Assembly (NCBI RefSeq): GCF_016899425.1
Contig: NZ_CP045995.1
Coordinates: forward strand, 2,790,001-2,854,000
DNA length: 64,000 bases
Source of the DNA: Burkholderia sp. MS389
Lineage (GTDB): Bacteria > Pseudomonadota > Gammaproteobacteria > Burkholderiales > Burkholderiaceae
Direction: 5' to 3'
Shown piece after piece: positions 1 through 8,814 of the stretch; the first letter of the stretch is position 1, and each line of letters starts with the position of its first letter. The notes below the pieces were generated by a model. It was not told the origin of the DNA, ran no database searches, and was given only the letters and a program-made list of their open reading frames with translations. The position numbers were made by a program, and so were the translations under genes.

Positions 1-788
1 TTGACGCCCGAGAACAGCATGCGGCCCTTCACGTCGTAGCGGGTGTCGTCGTCGCGCAGCACGTCGACCGGCAGGCCGTTGCGGTCCGACGCTTGCGGCT
101 GCGACGCGAGCGCGCCGCGCAGCGCTTCGAGCGACGCGGCCGGCTGGCGCACGTCCACGTACACCTGGTCGATCTGCTGGATGCGCGCCATCGGCTGGCT
201 GTCGCCGCTCGACACCAGCGCGCCTTCGGTCACGAGCGCCTGGTCGATGCGGCCGGCGATCGGCGCTTCCACGGTCGCGAACTTCAGGTCGAGCTGGCGG
301 CGCGCGAGCGTCGCGCGGGCCTGCGCGACGTCGGCCGCGGCCTGGTCGCGTTGCGATACGGCGTCGTCGTACACTTGGCGGCTGATCGCATCGGCCTCGA
401 CGAGCGGCTTGAAGCGTGCGGTCTGCACCTTCGCGCGTTCGAGCGCGGCCTGTGCCCGCTGCAGCGACGCGGCGGCGGTATCCATCTCGGCCTTGAACGG
501 CGCCGGATTGATCTGGAACAGCGGCTGGCCCACGCGCACTTCGGTGCCTTGTTCGAACAGCCTGCGCTGCACGATGCCGCTCACCTGCGGCCGGATCTCG
601 GCCACCCGCACGGCCGCGACGCGGCCCGGCAGGTCTTCGGTCACGTCGACGCGCATGGCGGTCACGGTCATGGCCGCGACCGGAGTGGCCGGTGCGGCGG
701 CCTGCTGCTCGGCCGGCCCGCAACCCACCAGCATCGCCGCCACCAGCGCGCATACGGCGCCGTGGCAGCATCGTTTCTGATTCTTCAT
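1..788 (-). CDS. RND efflux periplasmic adaptor (MexA/AcrA type), partial
   Basis: The gene runs off the left window edge, so only about 262 N-terminal residues are visible. Translation from the ATG at 788 gives a lipoprotein signal with the lipobox LVGC (Cys23). An HlyD-like biotinyl-lipoyl segment follows (VAEIRPQVSGIVQRRLF), then a coiled-coil hairpin rich in Ala, Gln and Arg, then the second lipoyl half (VEAPIAGRIDQALVTEGALV). Family knowledge: such adaptors link an inner-membrane RND pump to an outer-membrane channel for drug export. The pump gene would be expected beyond the left edge. A ribosome-binding GGAG lies just before the start. The substrate cannot be inferred. Confidence 0.9.
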   Translation of the reverse strand, partial: MKNQKRCCHGAVCALVAAMLVGCGPAEQQAAAPATPVAAMTVTAMRVDVTEDLPGRVAAVRVAEIRPQVSGIVQRRLFEQGTEVRVGQPLFQINPAPFKAEMDTAAASLQRAQAALERAKVQTARFKPLVEADAISRQVYDDAVSQRDQAAADVAQARATLARRQLDLKFATVEAPIAGRIDQALVTEGALVSSGDSQPMARIQQIDQVYVDVRQPAASLEALRGALASQPQASDRNGLPVDVLRDDDTRYDVKGRMLFSGV

Positions 789-1189
789 AGCGACTCCAGG
801 AAGCGCAGGCAGCCCACTGCCTGCTTTGACGGGGCGGAGTGTGCTTGGATTAGTTGGGGGCTTTGATGCGGAAAGATGGAGATTCGATGGAGGCGGCGAA
901 AGGCGCCGAAAGGAGGGGGAGCCGAAGCGGAACGCCCGGACGAACAGGGGGCGGCGCGGTGTTCATGCGCGCGGTGTTTCGGCTCGATGCGCGCGTCGGT
1001 TCGCGTTGGTGTTTAAAGATCGAGCCGGCAGGGCGGCCGGGCGGACTGGCCGACGAGGCGGTGCGTCTGCGCTGGCTGGCGACGACGGGACCGCAGGGCG
1101 CACACGTGCGCGACAGGGCGCGGGCATCGCGTGATGGCGACGCGGATGGAGGTCAGCGAATGCGTCGCGCCATTTGACGCGTAGTCGCG
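789..1189. other. Intergenic region upstream of the efflux adaptor gene
   Basis: About 400 bp separate the adaptor start from the end of the ankyrin gene, both on the minus strand. The only clear structure is a perfect 8-bp inverted repeat with a 4-base loop at 805-812 and 817-824, in the adaptor leader about 17-36 bases upstream of its ATG. It could be an operator or a leader hairpin. Open frames here are Arg-rich and lack coding character. No convincing terminator for the ankyrin gene was seen. Confidence 0.5.
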
Positions 1190-1801
1190 CTACTGTTTTG
1201 CGCCGGCCTTCCGCAGTGCGTCCGCGGCATACGTGTTGTCGTGCGTCAGCGCGAGCTGAAGCAGCGACTGGCCGCGCCGGTCGACATGGTTCGGATTCGC
1301 GCCATGCGCCACGAGCAGCGGAATCAGCTCGAAGCGGTTGAACAGCGTCGCGAACCCCAGCGCGGTTTCGCCGGCGCCGTTCGTCTGGTCGATCGGGCAG
1401 CGCGTGTCGATCAGGCGTCGCGCGATGTCGGGTTCGTTCTTGAACAGCGCACCCATTAGTGCGGTGTTGCCGTGACGATCGCCGGCGCACGCGTCGGCGC
1501 CGGCCGACAACAGGTAGTCGAGTGCGGCGGGCTGGCCGTCGTACGACGCGAGGATCACGGCCGTGTAGCCGTGGCTGTCGGTCGCGTCGACCGGATAGCC
1601 GGCGTCGTGCAACGCGCGCAGGATATCGACGCGGCCGACGCGCGCCGCGTCGAACCAGTCGTCGTCATAGCGGCGCAGCGCGGCAGGGTCGGCCTTGCCG
1701 TACGTCGGCCGGTCGGGCAGGTGCGCGCAGCCGGCGAGCGCGGCCAGCGCGAGCGCCGCCGCGGCCGCGCGGATCGCGTGGGGGAAGCGTTCGGATCGCA
1801 T
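1190..1801 (-). CDS. ankB: Ankyrin-repeat lipoprotein downstream of catalase (AnkB-like)
   Basis: A 203-residue protein with a lipoprotein signal peptide (LAALAGC, Cys25) followed by four to five ankyrin repeats from about residue 45 to the end. Typical repeat cores are visible (DSHGYTAVILASYDG, DRHGNTALMGALF, GAGETALGFATLF, DRRGQSLLQLAL). It lies 80 bp downstream of the catalase gene on the same strand, so co-transcription is likely. In Pseudomonas aeruginosa an ankyrin protein, AnkB, is encoded next to katB and is needed for full KatB activity. By analogy this one would act in the periplasm with the catalase. The lipid anchor is predicted; the chaperone-like role is inferred. Confidence 0.8.
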   Translation of the reverse strand: MRSERFPHAIRAAAAALALAALAGCAHLPDRPTYGKADPAALRRYDDDWFDAARVGRVDILRALHDAGYPVDATDSHGYTAVILASYDGQPAALDYLLSAGADACAGDRHGNTALMGALFKNEPDIARRLIDTRCPIDQTNGAGETALGFATLFNRFELIPLLVAHGANPNHVDRRGQSLLQLALTHDNTYAADALRKAGAKQ

Positions 1802-1880
1802 GAGAGTGTCCTGATGAAGTGGCCGGGCCGACGTGGGCGGCGCGAGCGCACACGTCGGCAGCGACCGGAGCCGCGAGGGA

Positions 1881-3416
1881 TCAGTTGTCGCTCAGCTTCG
1901 CCGCGAGCGACTGCACTTGCTGGACGTTCGCGTGAACGGCCTGCGCGAGACGCGTGCCGTAGTCGGCGTCGGCCTTGTAGAAGTACGACAGCATCGCGTA
2001 CTGGTTCTGCGCGTTCTTCACCTGGCCGAGATCGCCGGACAGCGCGGTGACGAGGTCGTCCTTGTCCTGCTGCGACAGGCTGCGGTAGTACTCGCCGGCC
2101 TGACGGAACGGCAGCTTCTTGCGGATCGCTTCCTGCTGCGTCGTGCCGCTGAGCGCCATGCGGACCGACTTGTACTGCGGATCCTGCGCGAGTTCGTTCA
2201 GCGTCGACGGTTCGTAATTGACCTCGCCCTTGCGGTCGCCGGCATTCATCTTGCCGTCCTGGTTGTTGTTGACGACCGGCACGACCGGGCGGTTGATCGG
2301 CAGATCCATGTAGTTCGCGCCGAGCCGGTACAGCTGCGTGTCGGCGTACGCGAACAGGCGATCCTGCAGCATCCGGTCTTCGGACGGTTCGATCCCCGGC
2401 ACGAGCCGCGACGGCGCGAACGCCGATTCCTCGGTCGACTGGAAGTAGTTGTCGGGCACGCGGTTGAGCGTCATCGTGCCGATCTTGCGTTCAGGTACGC
2501 CGGTCCACACCTTCGTGTCGTCGAGTGCGTCGAAGTCGAAGCGGTTCAGGTCCTTCGGCGTGAGCACCTGCACGTACAGGTCCCACTTCGGGAAATCGCC
2601 CTGTTTCAGCGCGCCGTACAGATCGTTCGTCATCAGGTTCCAGTCGCGACCGATCGATGCGGCGATTTCTTGCGGGCGCAGGCCGTGCACGCCTTGCTGG
2701 CTCTTCCAGTGGAACTTCACGTAATGCACGTCGCCTTGCGCATTGACGAACTTGAATGCATGCACCGCGAAGCCGTCCATGCGGCGATACGAATCGGGCA
2801 TGCCTTCGTCCGTGTACAGCCGCGTCAGCATGTGGGTCGCTTCGGGCGTGTGCGCGAAGAAGTCGAACGCGAGGTTCGGGTCCTGCACGCCGGTCACGGC
2901 GCTCGGTTTGTTCGCGTGCACGAAGTCGGGGAACTTGATGCCGTCGCGAATGAAGAACACCGGCCAGTTGATGCCGACCATGTCCCAGTTGCCCTGCTGC
3001 GTATAGAACTTCACCGCGAAGCCGCGCGGGTCGCGCGCCTGCTCCGGCGAGCCGCGATAGCCCATCACGGTGGAGAAGCGCACGAACACCGGCGTGCGGG
3101 TGCCCGGCGTGAAGACTTTCGCTTTCGTCAGGTCGGAAATGTCGGCGCTCGGCACGAACTCGCCGAACGCGCCGGTGCCGCGCGCATGCACGACGCGTTC
3201 CGGAATGCGTTCGCGATCGAAGCGCTGCAGTTTCTCGATCAGCGCGGAGTCCTGCAGCAGTACCGGGCCGGCCGGGCCGGCCGTTTGCGAATTCTGGTTG
3301 TCGCCGACGGGCGCGCCGGTGTCGCGCGTGAGTTCGGCGGCGTACGGAGAGGCGGAGAGTGCGACGCAGATCGCGGCGACTGCGTGCCGCAGCACGCGAT
3401 GGGAAGATGAGGACAT
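1881..3416 (-). CDS. katB: Periplasmic small-subunit catalase (KatB-type)
   Basis: A 511-residue haem catalase that breaks hydrogen peroxide into water and oxygen. It opens with a Sec-type signal peptide (about 27 residues, ending SPYAA), which indicates export. The catalytic histidine lies in ERVVHARGTGAFGEF (His77), with the conserved stretch VRFSTVMGYRGSPEQARDPRG after it. The proximal haem-ligand tyrosine is near residue 360 in RLFAYADTQLYRLG. Length fits clade-3 small-subunit catalases plus a leader. The ankyrin gene downstream supports the KatB identity. The 235-bp upstream region contains repeated TATCGAA-like words, but I could not define an OxyR site. Confidence 0.93.
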   Translation of the reverse strand: MSSSSHRVLRHAVAAICVALSASPYAAELTRDTGAPVGDNQNSQTAGPAGPVLLQDSALIEKLQRFDRERIPERVVHARGTGAFGEFVPSADISDLTKAKVFTPGTRTPVFVRFSTVMGYRGSPEQARDPRGFAVKFYTQQGNWDMVGINWPVFFIRDGIKFPDFVHANKPSAVTGVQDPNLAFDFFAHTPEATHMLTRLYTDEGMPDSYRRMDGFAVHAFKFVNAQGDVHYVKFHWKSQQGVHGLRPQEIAASIGRDWNLMTNDLYGALKQGDFPKWDLYVQVLTPKDLNRFDFDALDDTKVWTGVPERKIGTMTLNRVPDNYFQSTEESAFAPSRLVPGIEPSEDRMLQDRLFAYADTQLYRLGANYMDLPINRPVVPVVNNNQDGKMNAGDRKGEVNYEPSTLNELAQDPQYKSVRMALSGTTQQEAIRKKLPFRQAGEYYRSLSQQDKDDLVTALSGDLGQVKNAQNQYAMLSYFYKADADYGTRLAQAVHANVQQVQSLAAKLSDN

Positions 3417-3651
3417 GACGATGGAACTCCTTGAATCCGATCGGTGGTGGGGAAGCCGACTGAATTAGAAGAGATCGTCAGACGATTGGCTAATTGATAT
3501 TCGATATGTTTTCGATAGCCGTGGGGCGATGCGGTGCGAGCCTGTTTGTTGCGCAAGAAACCAAGCCGTATTGTTGCGCGCGCAATGAGTTATTGCCGGA
3601 TTGTTTCGATGAGGATGATGTATCGGCCGTGCATGATTTTCGGCCGCGCAG

Positions 3652-5139
3652 TCAACCGGCGCTTGCCTGCCATCCGAGCCCGAGGCTCTTCTGCACCGAC
3701 ACATAGTCCTTGATCAGTTCGGCCTGCCCGGCGATCACGTTCTGCTGCGCGGACAGCGCTTCGCGTTGCGTATCGAGCAGGTCGATCATCGACGCGACGC
3801 CCGCGCGATAGCGCTGGTCCATCAGCGTGCACGAATGCACGGCCGACGTCTGCACCTTCGTCAATGCGACGACGTGCTCGCGCTGATGCCCGTAACGCTG
3901 CAGTGCGGTATTGGCGTCCTGCAACGCACCGAGCACGGCCTTCTGATAATTCGCTTCCGCTTCGTCGCGCGACGCTTCGGCTGCGCGCACCGCGCCGCGC
4001 GTACGCCCGAAATCGAGAATGTTCCATTGCAGGTATGGTGCGCCCACCCAGGTGAAATTCTGCTTGCGGAACAAATGGCCGGGGTCGGTCGCGCTGAAGC
4101 CGAGATCGCCGAGCAACGTCACCTTCGGGAAATAGTCGGCGACGTGTTCGCCAATCTGCGCATTGCTCGATGCGAGCCGGCGTTCGGCCGCGCGGATGTC
4201 GGGGCGCTGTTTCAGCAGCGTGGCCGGATCGCCGATCGCGACGCTGCCGGGCAGCGTCGGCAATGCGGCGTCCAGAGTCGACAGCGCGGCGTCCAGCGCG
4301 CCCGGCGCGCGGCCCGTCAGGATCGCGAGCCGGTCGAGCGATTCGGTCACCTGGGCATCGAGCGGGATCAACGACGCGCGGGTGTTCTCGACCTGCGTGG
4401 TCAGCCGCTCGATCTCCGCATCGGCCGCGACGCCGCGCGCGCGCCGCTGCCGCGTGAGTTCGAGCATCTGCTGCTGCAATTGCGCGGTGCGCCGCGACAA
4501 CGCAAGCCGTTGCTGCTGGTCGCGCAGGTCGACGTACGCATTCGCGACTTCGGCCGCGATCGACACCTGCGTGTCGGCGAGATCGGCATCGACGGCCTCG
4601 GCTTGCGCGGACGCGGCTTCGACCGCGCGGCGCGTGCCGCCGAACAGGTCGATTTCCCACGTCGCGTCGAAGCCCGCCGAATAGAGTTGCAGCGGGCCCG
4701 CGCCGCCGAGCGACGGCGACGTGCTGCCTGGTTGTTCCGAGCCGTTCGACGGCAGCAGCGAGCCGAGCGCGCCGACGTCCGGTTCGCGCATGCGGATGGC
4801 CGCGACGGTGGCCGACGATTTCGGCATCTGCGCGGCGCGCTGTTGCGAGAGCTGCGCGCGCGCCGCGCGCAAGCGCGCTTGCGCGGCGTGCAGGTCGGGG
4901 TTGTACACGAGCGCGGCAACGATCAGCTCGTCGAGCTGGCGATCGTTCAACGCGTGCCACCACGCGCTCGGCGCGGGCGCGGCGGTGTCGACGCCGGTGG
5001 CAGGCGCACGCACGAAGGTCGGCGCATCCGGCGCGGCGGGCGCGCCGCGATAGTCGGGGCCGACCGTGCAGCCGGCGAGCAGGCACGCGGCCACGCACAG
5101 GGTGAGCACGGGGCGGCGGGGCAGGGAGAAGGATTTCAT
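3652..5139 (-). CDS. NodT-family outer-membrane efflux lipoprotein (OprM-like)
   Basis: A 495-residue TolC-like outer-membrane channel of the NodT/OprM family. The N-terminus has a lipobox (LLAGC, Cys24) followed by the family hallmark TVGPDYRGAP. Two long coiled-coil repeats follow, with the typical motifs STLDAALPTL..KQRPDIRAAERRLASSNAQIGEHVADYFPK split across the repeat junction. It is the third gene of an operon with an EmrA-like adaptor and an EmrB-like MFS pump, starting 13 bases after the pump stop codon. Together they would form a tripartite exporter spanning both membranes. The substrate is unknown; aromatic or drug-like compounds are usual for the family. Confidence 0.92.
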   Translation of the reverse strand: MKSFSLPRRPVLTLCVAACLLAGCTVGPDYRGAPAAPDAPTFVRAPATGVDTAAPAPSAWWHALNDRQLDELIVAALVYNPDLHAAQARLRAARAQLSQQRAAQMPKSSATVAAIRMREPDVGALGSLLPSNGSEQPGSTSPSLGGAGPLQLYSAGFDATWEIDLFGGTRRAVEAASAQAEAVDADLADTQVSIAAEVANAYVDLRDQQQRLALSRRTAQLQQQMLELTRQRRARGVAADAEIERLTTQVENTRASLIPLDAQVTESLDRLAILTGRAPGALDAALSTLDAALPTLPGSVAIGDPATLLKQRPDIRAAERRLASSNAQIGEHVADYFPKVTLLGDLGFSATDPGHLFRKQNFTWVGAPYLQWNILDFGRTRGAVRAAEASRDEAEANYQKAVLGALQDANTALQRYGHQREHVVALTKVQTSAVHSCTLMDQRYRAGVASMIDLLDTQREALSAQQNVIAGQAELIKDYVSVQKSLGLGWQASAG

Positions 5140-5152
5140 CGCGTATGACGGG

Positions 5153-6742
5153 TCAATGGCCGGACGACATCGGTTGCGGGCCGCGCGGCGGCGTTCTCAG
5201 CAGCAGCGCGAGCGGCACGCAGGCGAGCAGCGCGAGGCCCAGCAGATAGAAGGTTTCTGAATAGGTCATGACGACGGCCTGGATCTGGATCTGCCGCGCG
5301 AACTGGCCGAGCGCGCGCATGTTCGAATACGCGAGATCGCCGGTGTGCGCGAACCAGTTGGCCGCATAGGCCGACAGGCGATCCTGACCGATCAGCGAGT
5401 TCGCGCTCACCGATTCGCGCAGCACGGCCGTATGGAAGGTCGTGCGGCGGTCGATCACGGTGCCGATGATCGCGAGCCCGATCGAGCCGCCGAGATTGCG
5501 CGCCATGTTGTAGAGCCCGGCCGCGTCGCCCGAGTCTTCGCGCGCGACGGCCGCCATCGACGCCTGGTTGAGCGGCATCATCGCGAGCATCTGCGCGAGG
5601 CCGCGGATCAGTTGCGACCACACGAAATCGTGGCCGACGCTCTGCGCGGTCAGGCTGATGTCGAGCATGCAGCTCAGGCAGAACAGCAGCAGCCCGGTGA
5701 TCACGAGGATGCGGAAATCGACCTTGCCGAGCAGGCGCGGCAGGATCGGCATCACCAGAAAGGCCGGCAGCCCCGACAGCAGCATGATCGCACCGGCCTG
5801 TTCCGCGTTGTAGCCGGCGACGATCGCGAGGAACTGCGGTAGCAGGTAGGACACGCCGTACAGCCCGGCGCCCACCGCGGACACGATCACGATCACGCTC
5901 GCGTAACGCGGGTTGCGCATCAGCGACAGCCGCATGATCGGCCGCTTCGCGAAGCGCTGCGACAGCGCGATCAGGACCATCCCGACGAACGACACGACGC
6001 TTAGCGTGACGATCATCTGCGATTCGAACCAGCGTTCGCGCTGACCTTCCTCGAGCACGACGGTCAGCGAGCTCAGGCCGATCGCGAGGCCGAGGATGCC
6101 GAGCCAGTCCGCGTTGAAGAACGCACTCCATTGCGGGCGGTCCGACGGCAGGCCGAACACCAGCAGCGCCATCAGCAGCAGGCACACGGGCAGGTTCAGG
6201 AAGAAGCACCAGCTCCAGTTCACGTTTTCCGCGAGCCAGCCGCCGAGCACCGGACCGAACAGCGGCCCGAGCAGCACGATCAGGCCGAACAGCGTCATCC
6301 CGACCGGCAACTGCGACAGCGGCAGGCGGGTGCGGATGATCGTCTGCGCGGTCGGGATCAGCGCGCCGCCGGTGAAGCCCTGGCCGATCCGGCCGGCGAT
6401 CATCATCGGCAGCGAATGCGACCAGCCGCACATCATCGAGAACGCGATGAACAGCGCGGAGTTCGTCAGCAGGAAATTGCGCAGCCCGAACACGCGCGTG
6501 AGCCACGCGGCGAGCGGGATCATCACGATTTCCGACATCAGGTAGCCGGTCGAGATCCACGTGCCTTCGGTGCCGGTCGCGCCGATTTCGCCCTGGATCT
6601 GCGGCAGCGCGGAATTCGTGATCGAGATGTCGAGCGTCGCCATCAGCGCGCCGAGCGCGCCGGCCGCGACCGCGATCCAGTCGGTCACGCTCGCGCGGCC
6701 TTCGTGCGGCGGCATGGGTATCGTGGCGGGCGTATCAGCCAT
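5153..6742 (-). CDS. DHA2-family MFS drug transporter (EmrB-like)
   Basis: A 529-residue inner-membrane transporter of the 14-helix DHA2 family. Visible hallmarks are the helix-1 motif TLDISITNSALPQIQGEIG, ISTGYLMSEIVMIPL, and motif C-like GPLFGPVLGGWLAENVNW. The start codon overlaps the end of the EmrA-like gene by 8 bases, which indicates translational coupling. It should use the proton gradient to drive export through the adaptor and the NodT channel encoded on either side. Specificity cannot be read from sequence. Confidence 0.93.
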   Translation of the reverse strand: MADTPATIPMPPHEGRASVTDWIAVAAGALGALMATLDISITNSALPQIQGEIGATGTEGTWISTGYLMSEIVMIPLAAWLTRVFGLRNFLLTNSALFIAFSMMCGWSHSLPMMIAGRIGQGFTGGALIPTAQTIIRTRLPLSQLPVGMTLFGLIVLLGPLFGPVLGGWLAENVNWSWCFFLNLPVCLLLMALLVFGLPSDRPQWSAFFNADWLGILGLAIGLSSLTVVLEEGQRERWFESQMIVTLSVVSFVGMVLIALSQRFAKRPIMRLSLMRNPRYASVIVIVSAVGAGLYGVSYLLPQFLAIVAGYNAEQAGAIMLLSGLPAFLVMPILPRLLGKVDFRILVITGLLLFCLSCMLDISLTAQSVGHDFVWSQLIRGLAQMLAMMPLNQASMAAVAREDSGDAAGLYNMARNLGGSIGLAIIGTVIDRRTTFHTAVLRESVSANSLIGQDRLSAYAANWFAHTGDLAYSNMRALGQFARQIQIQAVVMTYSETFYLLGLALLACVPLALLLRTPPRGPQPMSSGH

Positions 6743-7853
6743 GATGCTGCTCGTCGCGCACCGAGCGCGTATCGACGTCGACCGTCACCGACAGCCCGGG
6801 CAACAGCATGCGTTGCGCGCGAGCGTTCGCGGCGAGGCGGATGCGCACCGGCACGCGCTGGACGATCTTCGTGAAGTTGCCGGTCGCGTTCTCCGGCGGC
6901 AGCAGCGCGAACTGCGCGCCGGTGCCGGGCGCGAAGCTGTCGACGACACCGGACAGCGGGCCGTCCGGCAGCGCGTCGACGTGCAGCTCGACGGGCTGGC
7001 CGATGCGCATGTTGCCGATCTGCGTTTCCTTGAAATTCGCGACGAGATAGATCGAATCGACCGGCACGACGGTCAGCAGCCGCGTGCCGGGCTGCACGTA
7101 TTGGCCGACGCGCACCGTCCGGTCGCCGACGCGGCCCGCGAGCGTGCTGCGCACGATCGTATTGTCGAGGTCGAGCTGCGCCTGCGCGGCGCTGGCCTGC
7201 GCGGCCTCGAGCTGCGCGCGCGCCTGCTGGAGTTGCGCGGTGAACGACGCGATCTGCGTGCGGGCGGCGGCGATGGACGCGTTGTTCGCGGCGAGCGTCG
7301 CCGCCGCCTGGTCGCGCGTGCTCTTCAGGTCTGCCACGCGTTCGTGCGTTTCGGCGCCGGTCGCCGCGAGCGGCGCATAGCGCGTGTATTCGTCGCTCGC
7401 ATGCTGCGCGTTGATGCGCGACACCTTCGCCTGCGCGTCGGCCTGGTCGAGATTCGCGCGCTGCTGGCTGATGTCGGCCTCGGCGCGCGCGATATCGGCG
7501 CGACGGGCGTCGACGGTCGCCTGCGCTTGCGCGAGCGCCACCTGGTACTGGCGGACATCGAGCCGCACGAGCGGATCGCCGGCCTTCACGGGCTGGTTGT
7601 CGCGCACGTAGACGTCGGTCACGTAGCCGGCGACCTTCGGTGCGGCGGTCATGCTGTCCGCCTGCAGGTACGCGTCGTTGGTGCTTTCGATGAAGCGGCC
7701 GACCGTCCACCAGCGGCCGAGCCACACCGCGCCGCCGACAGTCGCGAGCACGGCGACCGCGAGCAGGACGCGCCGCCTCGTTCCGCCGTTGCGAGGTTTT
7801 GTTCCGTTTTCCTGACGATCTGCTTTCTGTGGCGGGTCTTGTGGCGTCGACAT
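6735..7853 (-). CDS. HlyD/EmrA-family efflux adaptor
   Basis: A 372-residue membrane fusion protein with a short cytoplasmic N-terminus, one membrane helix (residues about 28-46, VLLAVAVLATVGGAVWLG), a lipoyl half (AAPKVAGYVTDVYVRDNQPV), a long Ala/Gln-rich coiled coil, and the second lipoyl half (STLAGRVGDRTVRVGQYVQPG). It is first in the operon with the EmrB-like and NodT-like genes. A strong promoter sits directly upstream. The divergent TetR gene is the likely regulator. Confidence 0.92.
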   Translation of the reverse strand: MSTPQDPPQKADRQENGTKPRNGGTRRRVLLAVAVLATVGGAVWLGRWWTVGRFIESTNDAYLQADSMTAAPKVAGYVTDVYVRDNQPVKAGDPLVRLDVRQYQVALAQAQATVDARRADIARAEADISQQRANLDQADAQAKVSRINAQHASDEYTRYAPLAATGAETHERVADLKSTRDQAAATLAANNASIAAARTQIASFTAQLQQARAQLEAAQASAAQAQLDLDNTIVRSTLAGRVGDRTVRVGQYVQPGTRLLTVVPVDSIYLVANFKETQIGNMRIGQPVELHVDALPDGPLSGVVDSFAPGTGAQFALLPPENATGNFTKIVQRVPVRIRLAANARAQRMLLPGLSVTVDVDTRSVRDEQHHG

Positions 7854-7868
7854 GCGGGATCCAATTTA

Positions 7869-7880
7869 TTCCAAGTGGAA
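7869..7880. promoter_or_regulatory. Palindromic operator candidate at the efflux operon start site
   Basis: TTCCAAGTGGAA is an inverted repeat (5-bp arms TTCCA/TGGAA around two bases). It lies where transcription of the EmrA-like gene should begin. Related half-sites (TTCCAGTTGA, TCAAGTAGAA) continue toward the divergent TetR gene. Binding by that TetR protein is inferred. Confidence 0.5.
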
Positions 7881-7882
7881 GA

Positions 7883-7910
7883 ATTATTCCAGTTGATAAA
7901 ATTGTGTCAA
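7883..7910 (-). promoter_or_regulatory. Sigma-70 promoter of the EmrA/EmrB/NodT operon
   Basis: Read on the minus strand, a consensus -35 TTGACA (7910-7905) is followed after 16 bases by AATAAT (7888-7883), a near-consensus -10. The predicted start near 7876 leaves a leader of about 23 bases to the ATG at 7853. Such a strong promoter fits a tightly repressed efflux operon. Confidence 0.65.
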
Positions 7911-7944
7911 GTAGAATGTCGATCGAGCGAATGACGAGGAAGGC

Positions 7945-8781
7945 ATGAACGAAGCGAAGAAGCTGCGCCGCACGTCGGCGGGCGGCTACGCGCGCGGCGA
8001 CGAAACGCGTCAGCGGATCATCGAGGCGGCGATCGAACTGTTCGGCGAACGCGGGTTCGCGGGCGCGTCGACGCGCGAGATCGCCGCGATGGCGGGCGTG
8101 AACGCGCCGGCGCTCCAGTACTACTTCGAGAACAAGGAAGGCGTGTACCGCGCGTGCGTCGAGACGATCGCCGAGCACGGCTGGCAGGTGTTCGCGCCGG
8201 CGGTCGGCCATGCGCGTGCGATGCTCGACGCCCACGCGAGCGTCGATGCGCTGATCGATGCGTTCATCGGGCTGCTGCGGGCGCTGTCGGACCGAATGTT
8301 CACCGCGCCGAAGACGATGAACCAGCGGATGTTCTTCGCGCGCGAGCAAGGCGGCCAGGAACCGGCGAGCGCGAGCGAAATCCTGATGAAGCGCATGCGC
8401 AAGCCGCTGAACGACGTGAGCGCGGAGCTGATCGGCCGCATCTCGGGGCGGCCGGCCGACGATGCCGTCACGCGGTTGCGCGCGCTGAGCCTGTTCGGGC
8501 AGATCACGGTGTTCCACATCGCGCAGCGTTCGGCGCTGCAGTTGCTCGAATGGGACGCGTTCGAGGGCGAACGCGCGGCGTTGGTGACCGACACGATTGC
8601 CGACCAGACGCGCGTGCTGCTCGAGCAATGGCATGCGCAGCGCGATGCGGGGGCCGCTGGTCCGGAAACCGCCGCGAAGCGCGGGCAGGGTGCCGCGGCG
8701 AAACGACGTGCGGCGAAGCCGGGGGCCGCACCGCCCGCCGCGAAAAGCACGGCGCGCGTGAAGAAGCCCGCCGCGCGTTGA
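7945..8781 (+). CDS. TetR/AcrR-family repressor with CecR-like C-terminal domain
   Basis: A 278-residue regulator. The N-terminal helix-turn-helix spans about residues 20-65 (RQRIIEAAIELFGERGFAG, then STREIAAMAGVNAPALQYYF). The ligand-binding part resembles the CecR/DUF1956 type (FFAREQ..P..A). The gene is divergent from the EmrA/EmrB/NodT operon with a 91-bp shared regulatory region, so it probably represses that operon and itself. The last 50 residues form a Lys/Ala/Arg-rich tail (AAKRRAAKPGAAPPAAKSTA) that is not part of the normal TetR fold and may be a nonspecific DNA-binding extension. Confidence 0.9.
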   Translation: MNEAKKLRRTSAGGYARGDETRQRIIEAAIELFGERGFAGASTREIAAMAGVNAPALQYYFENKEGVYRACVETIAEHGWQVFAPAVGHARAMLDAHASVDALIDAFIGLLRALSDRMFTAPKTMNQRMFFAREQGGQEPASASEILMKRMRKPLNDVSAELIGRISGRPADDAVTRLRALSLFGQITVFHIAQRSALQLLEWDAFEGERAALVTDTIADQTRVLLEQWHAQRDAGAAGPETAAKRGQGAAAKRRAAKPGAAPPAAKSTARVKKPAAR

Positions 8782-8814
8782 GCGCCGCCGGTCACCGGCC
8801 CCGGGCGATCGCGA

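Noticed and set aside
826-1177. Two overlapping plus-strand open frames of about 105 codons before the adaptor gene
   Set aside because: Arg/Gly-rich composition, no ribosome site and no family resemblance; typical of shadows in high-G+C DNA.
1833-3410. Long plus-strand frame (525 codons) opposite the catalase gene
   Set aside because: It is the antisense shadow of katB, with Arg/Val/His-rich residues and no motifs.
3480-3520. OxyR binding site before katB
   Set aside because: TATCGAA-like words recur, but they do not match the ATAG-N7-CTAT spacing of OxyR sites well enough.
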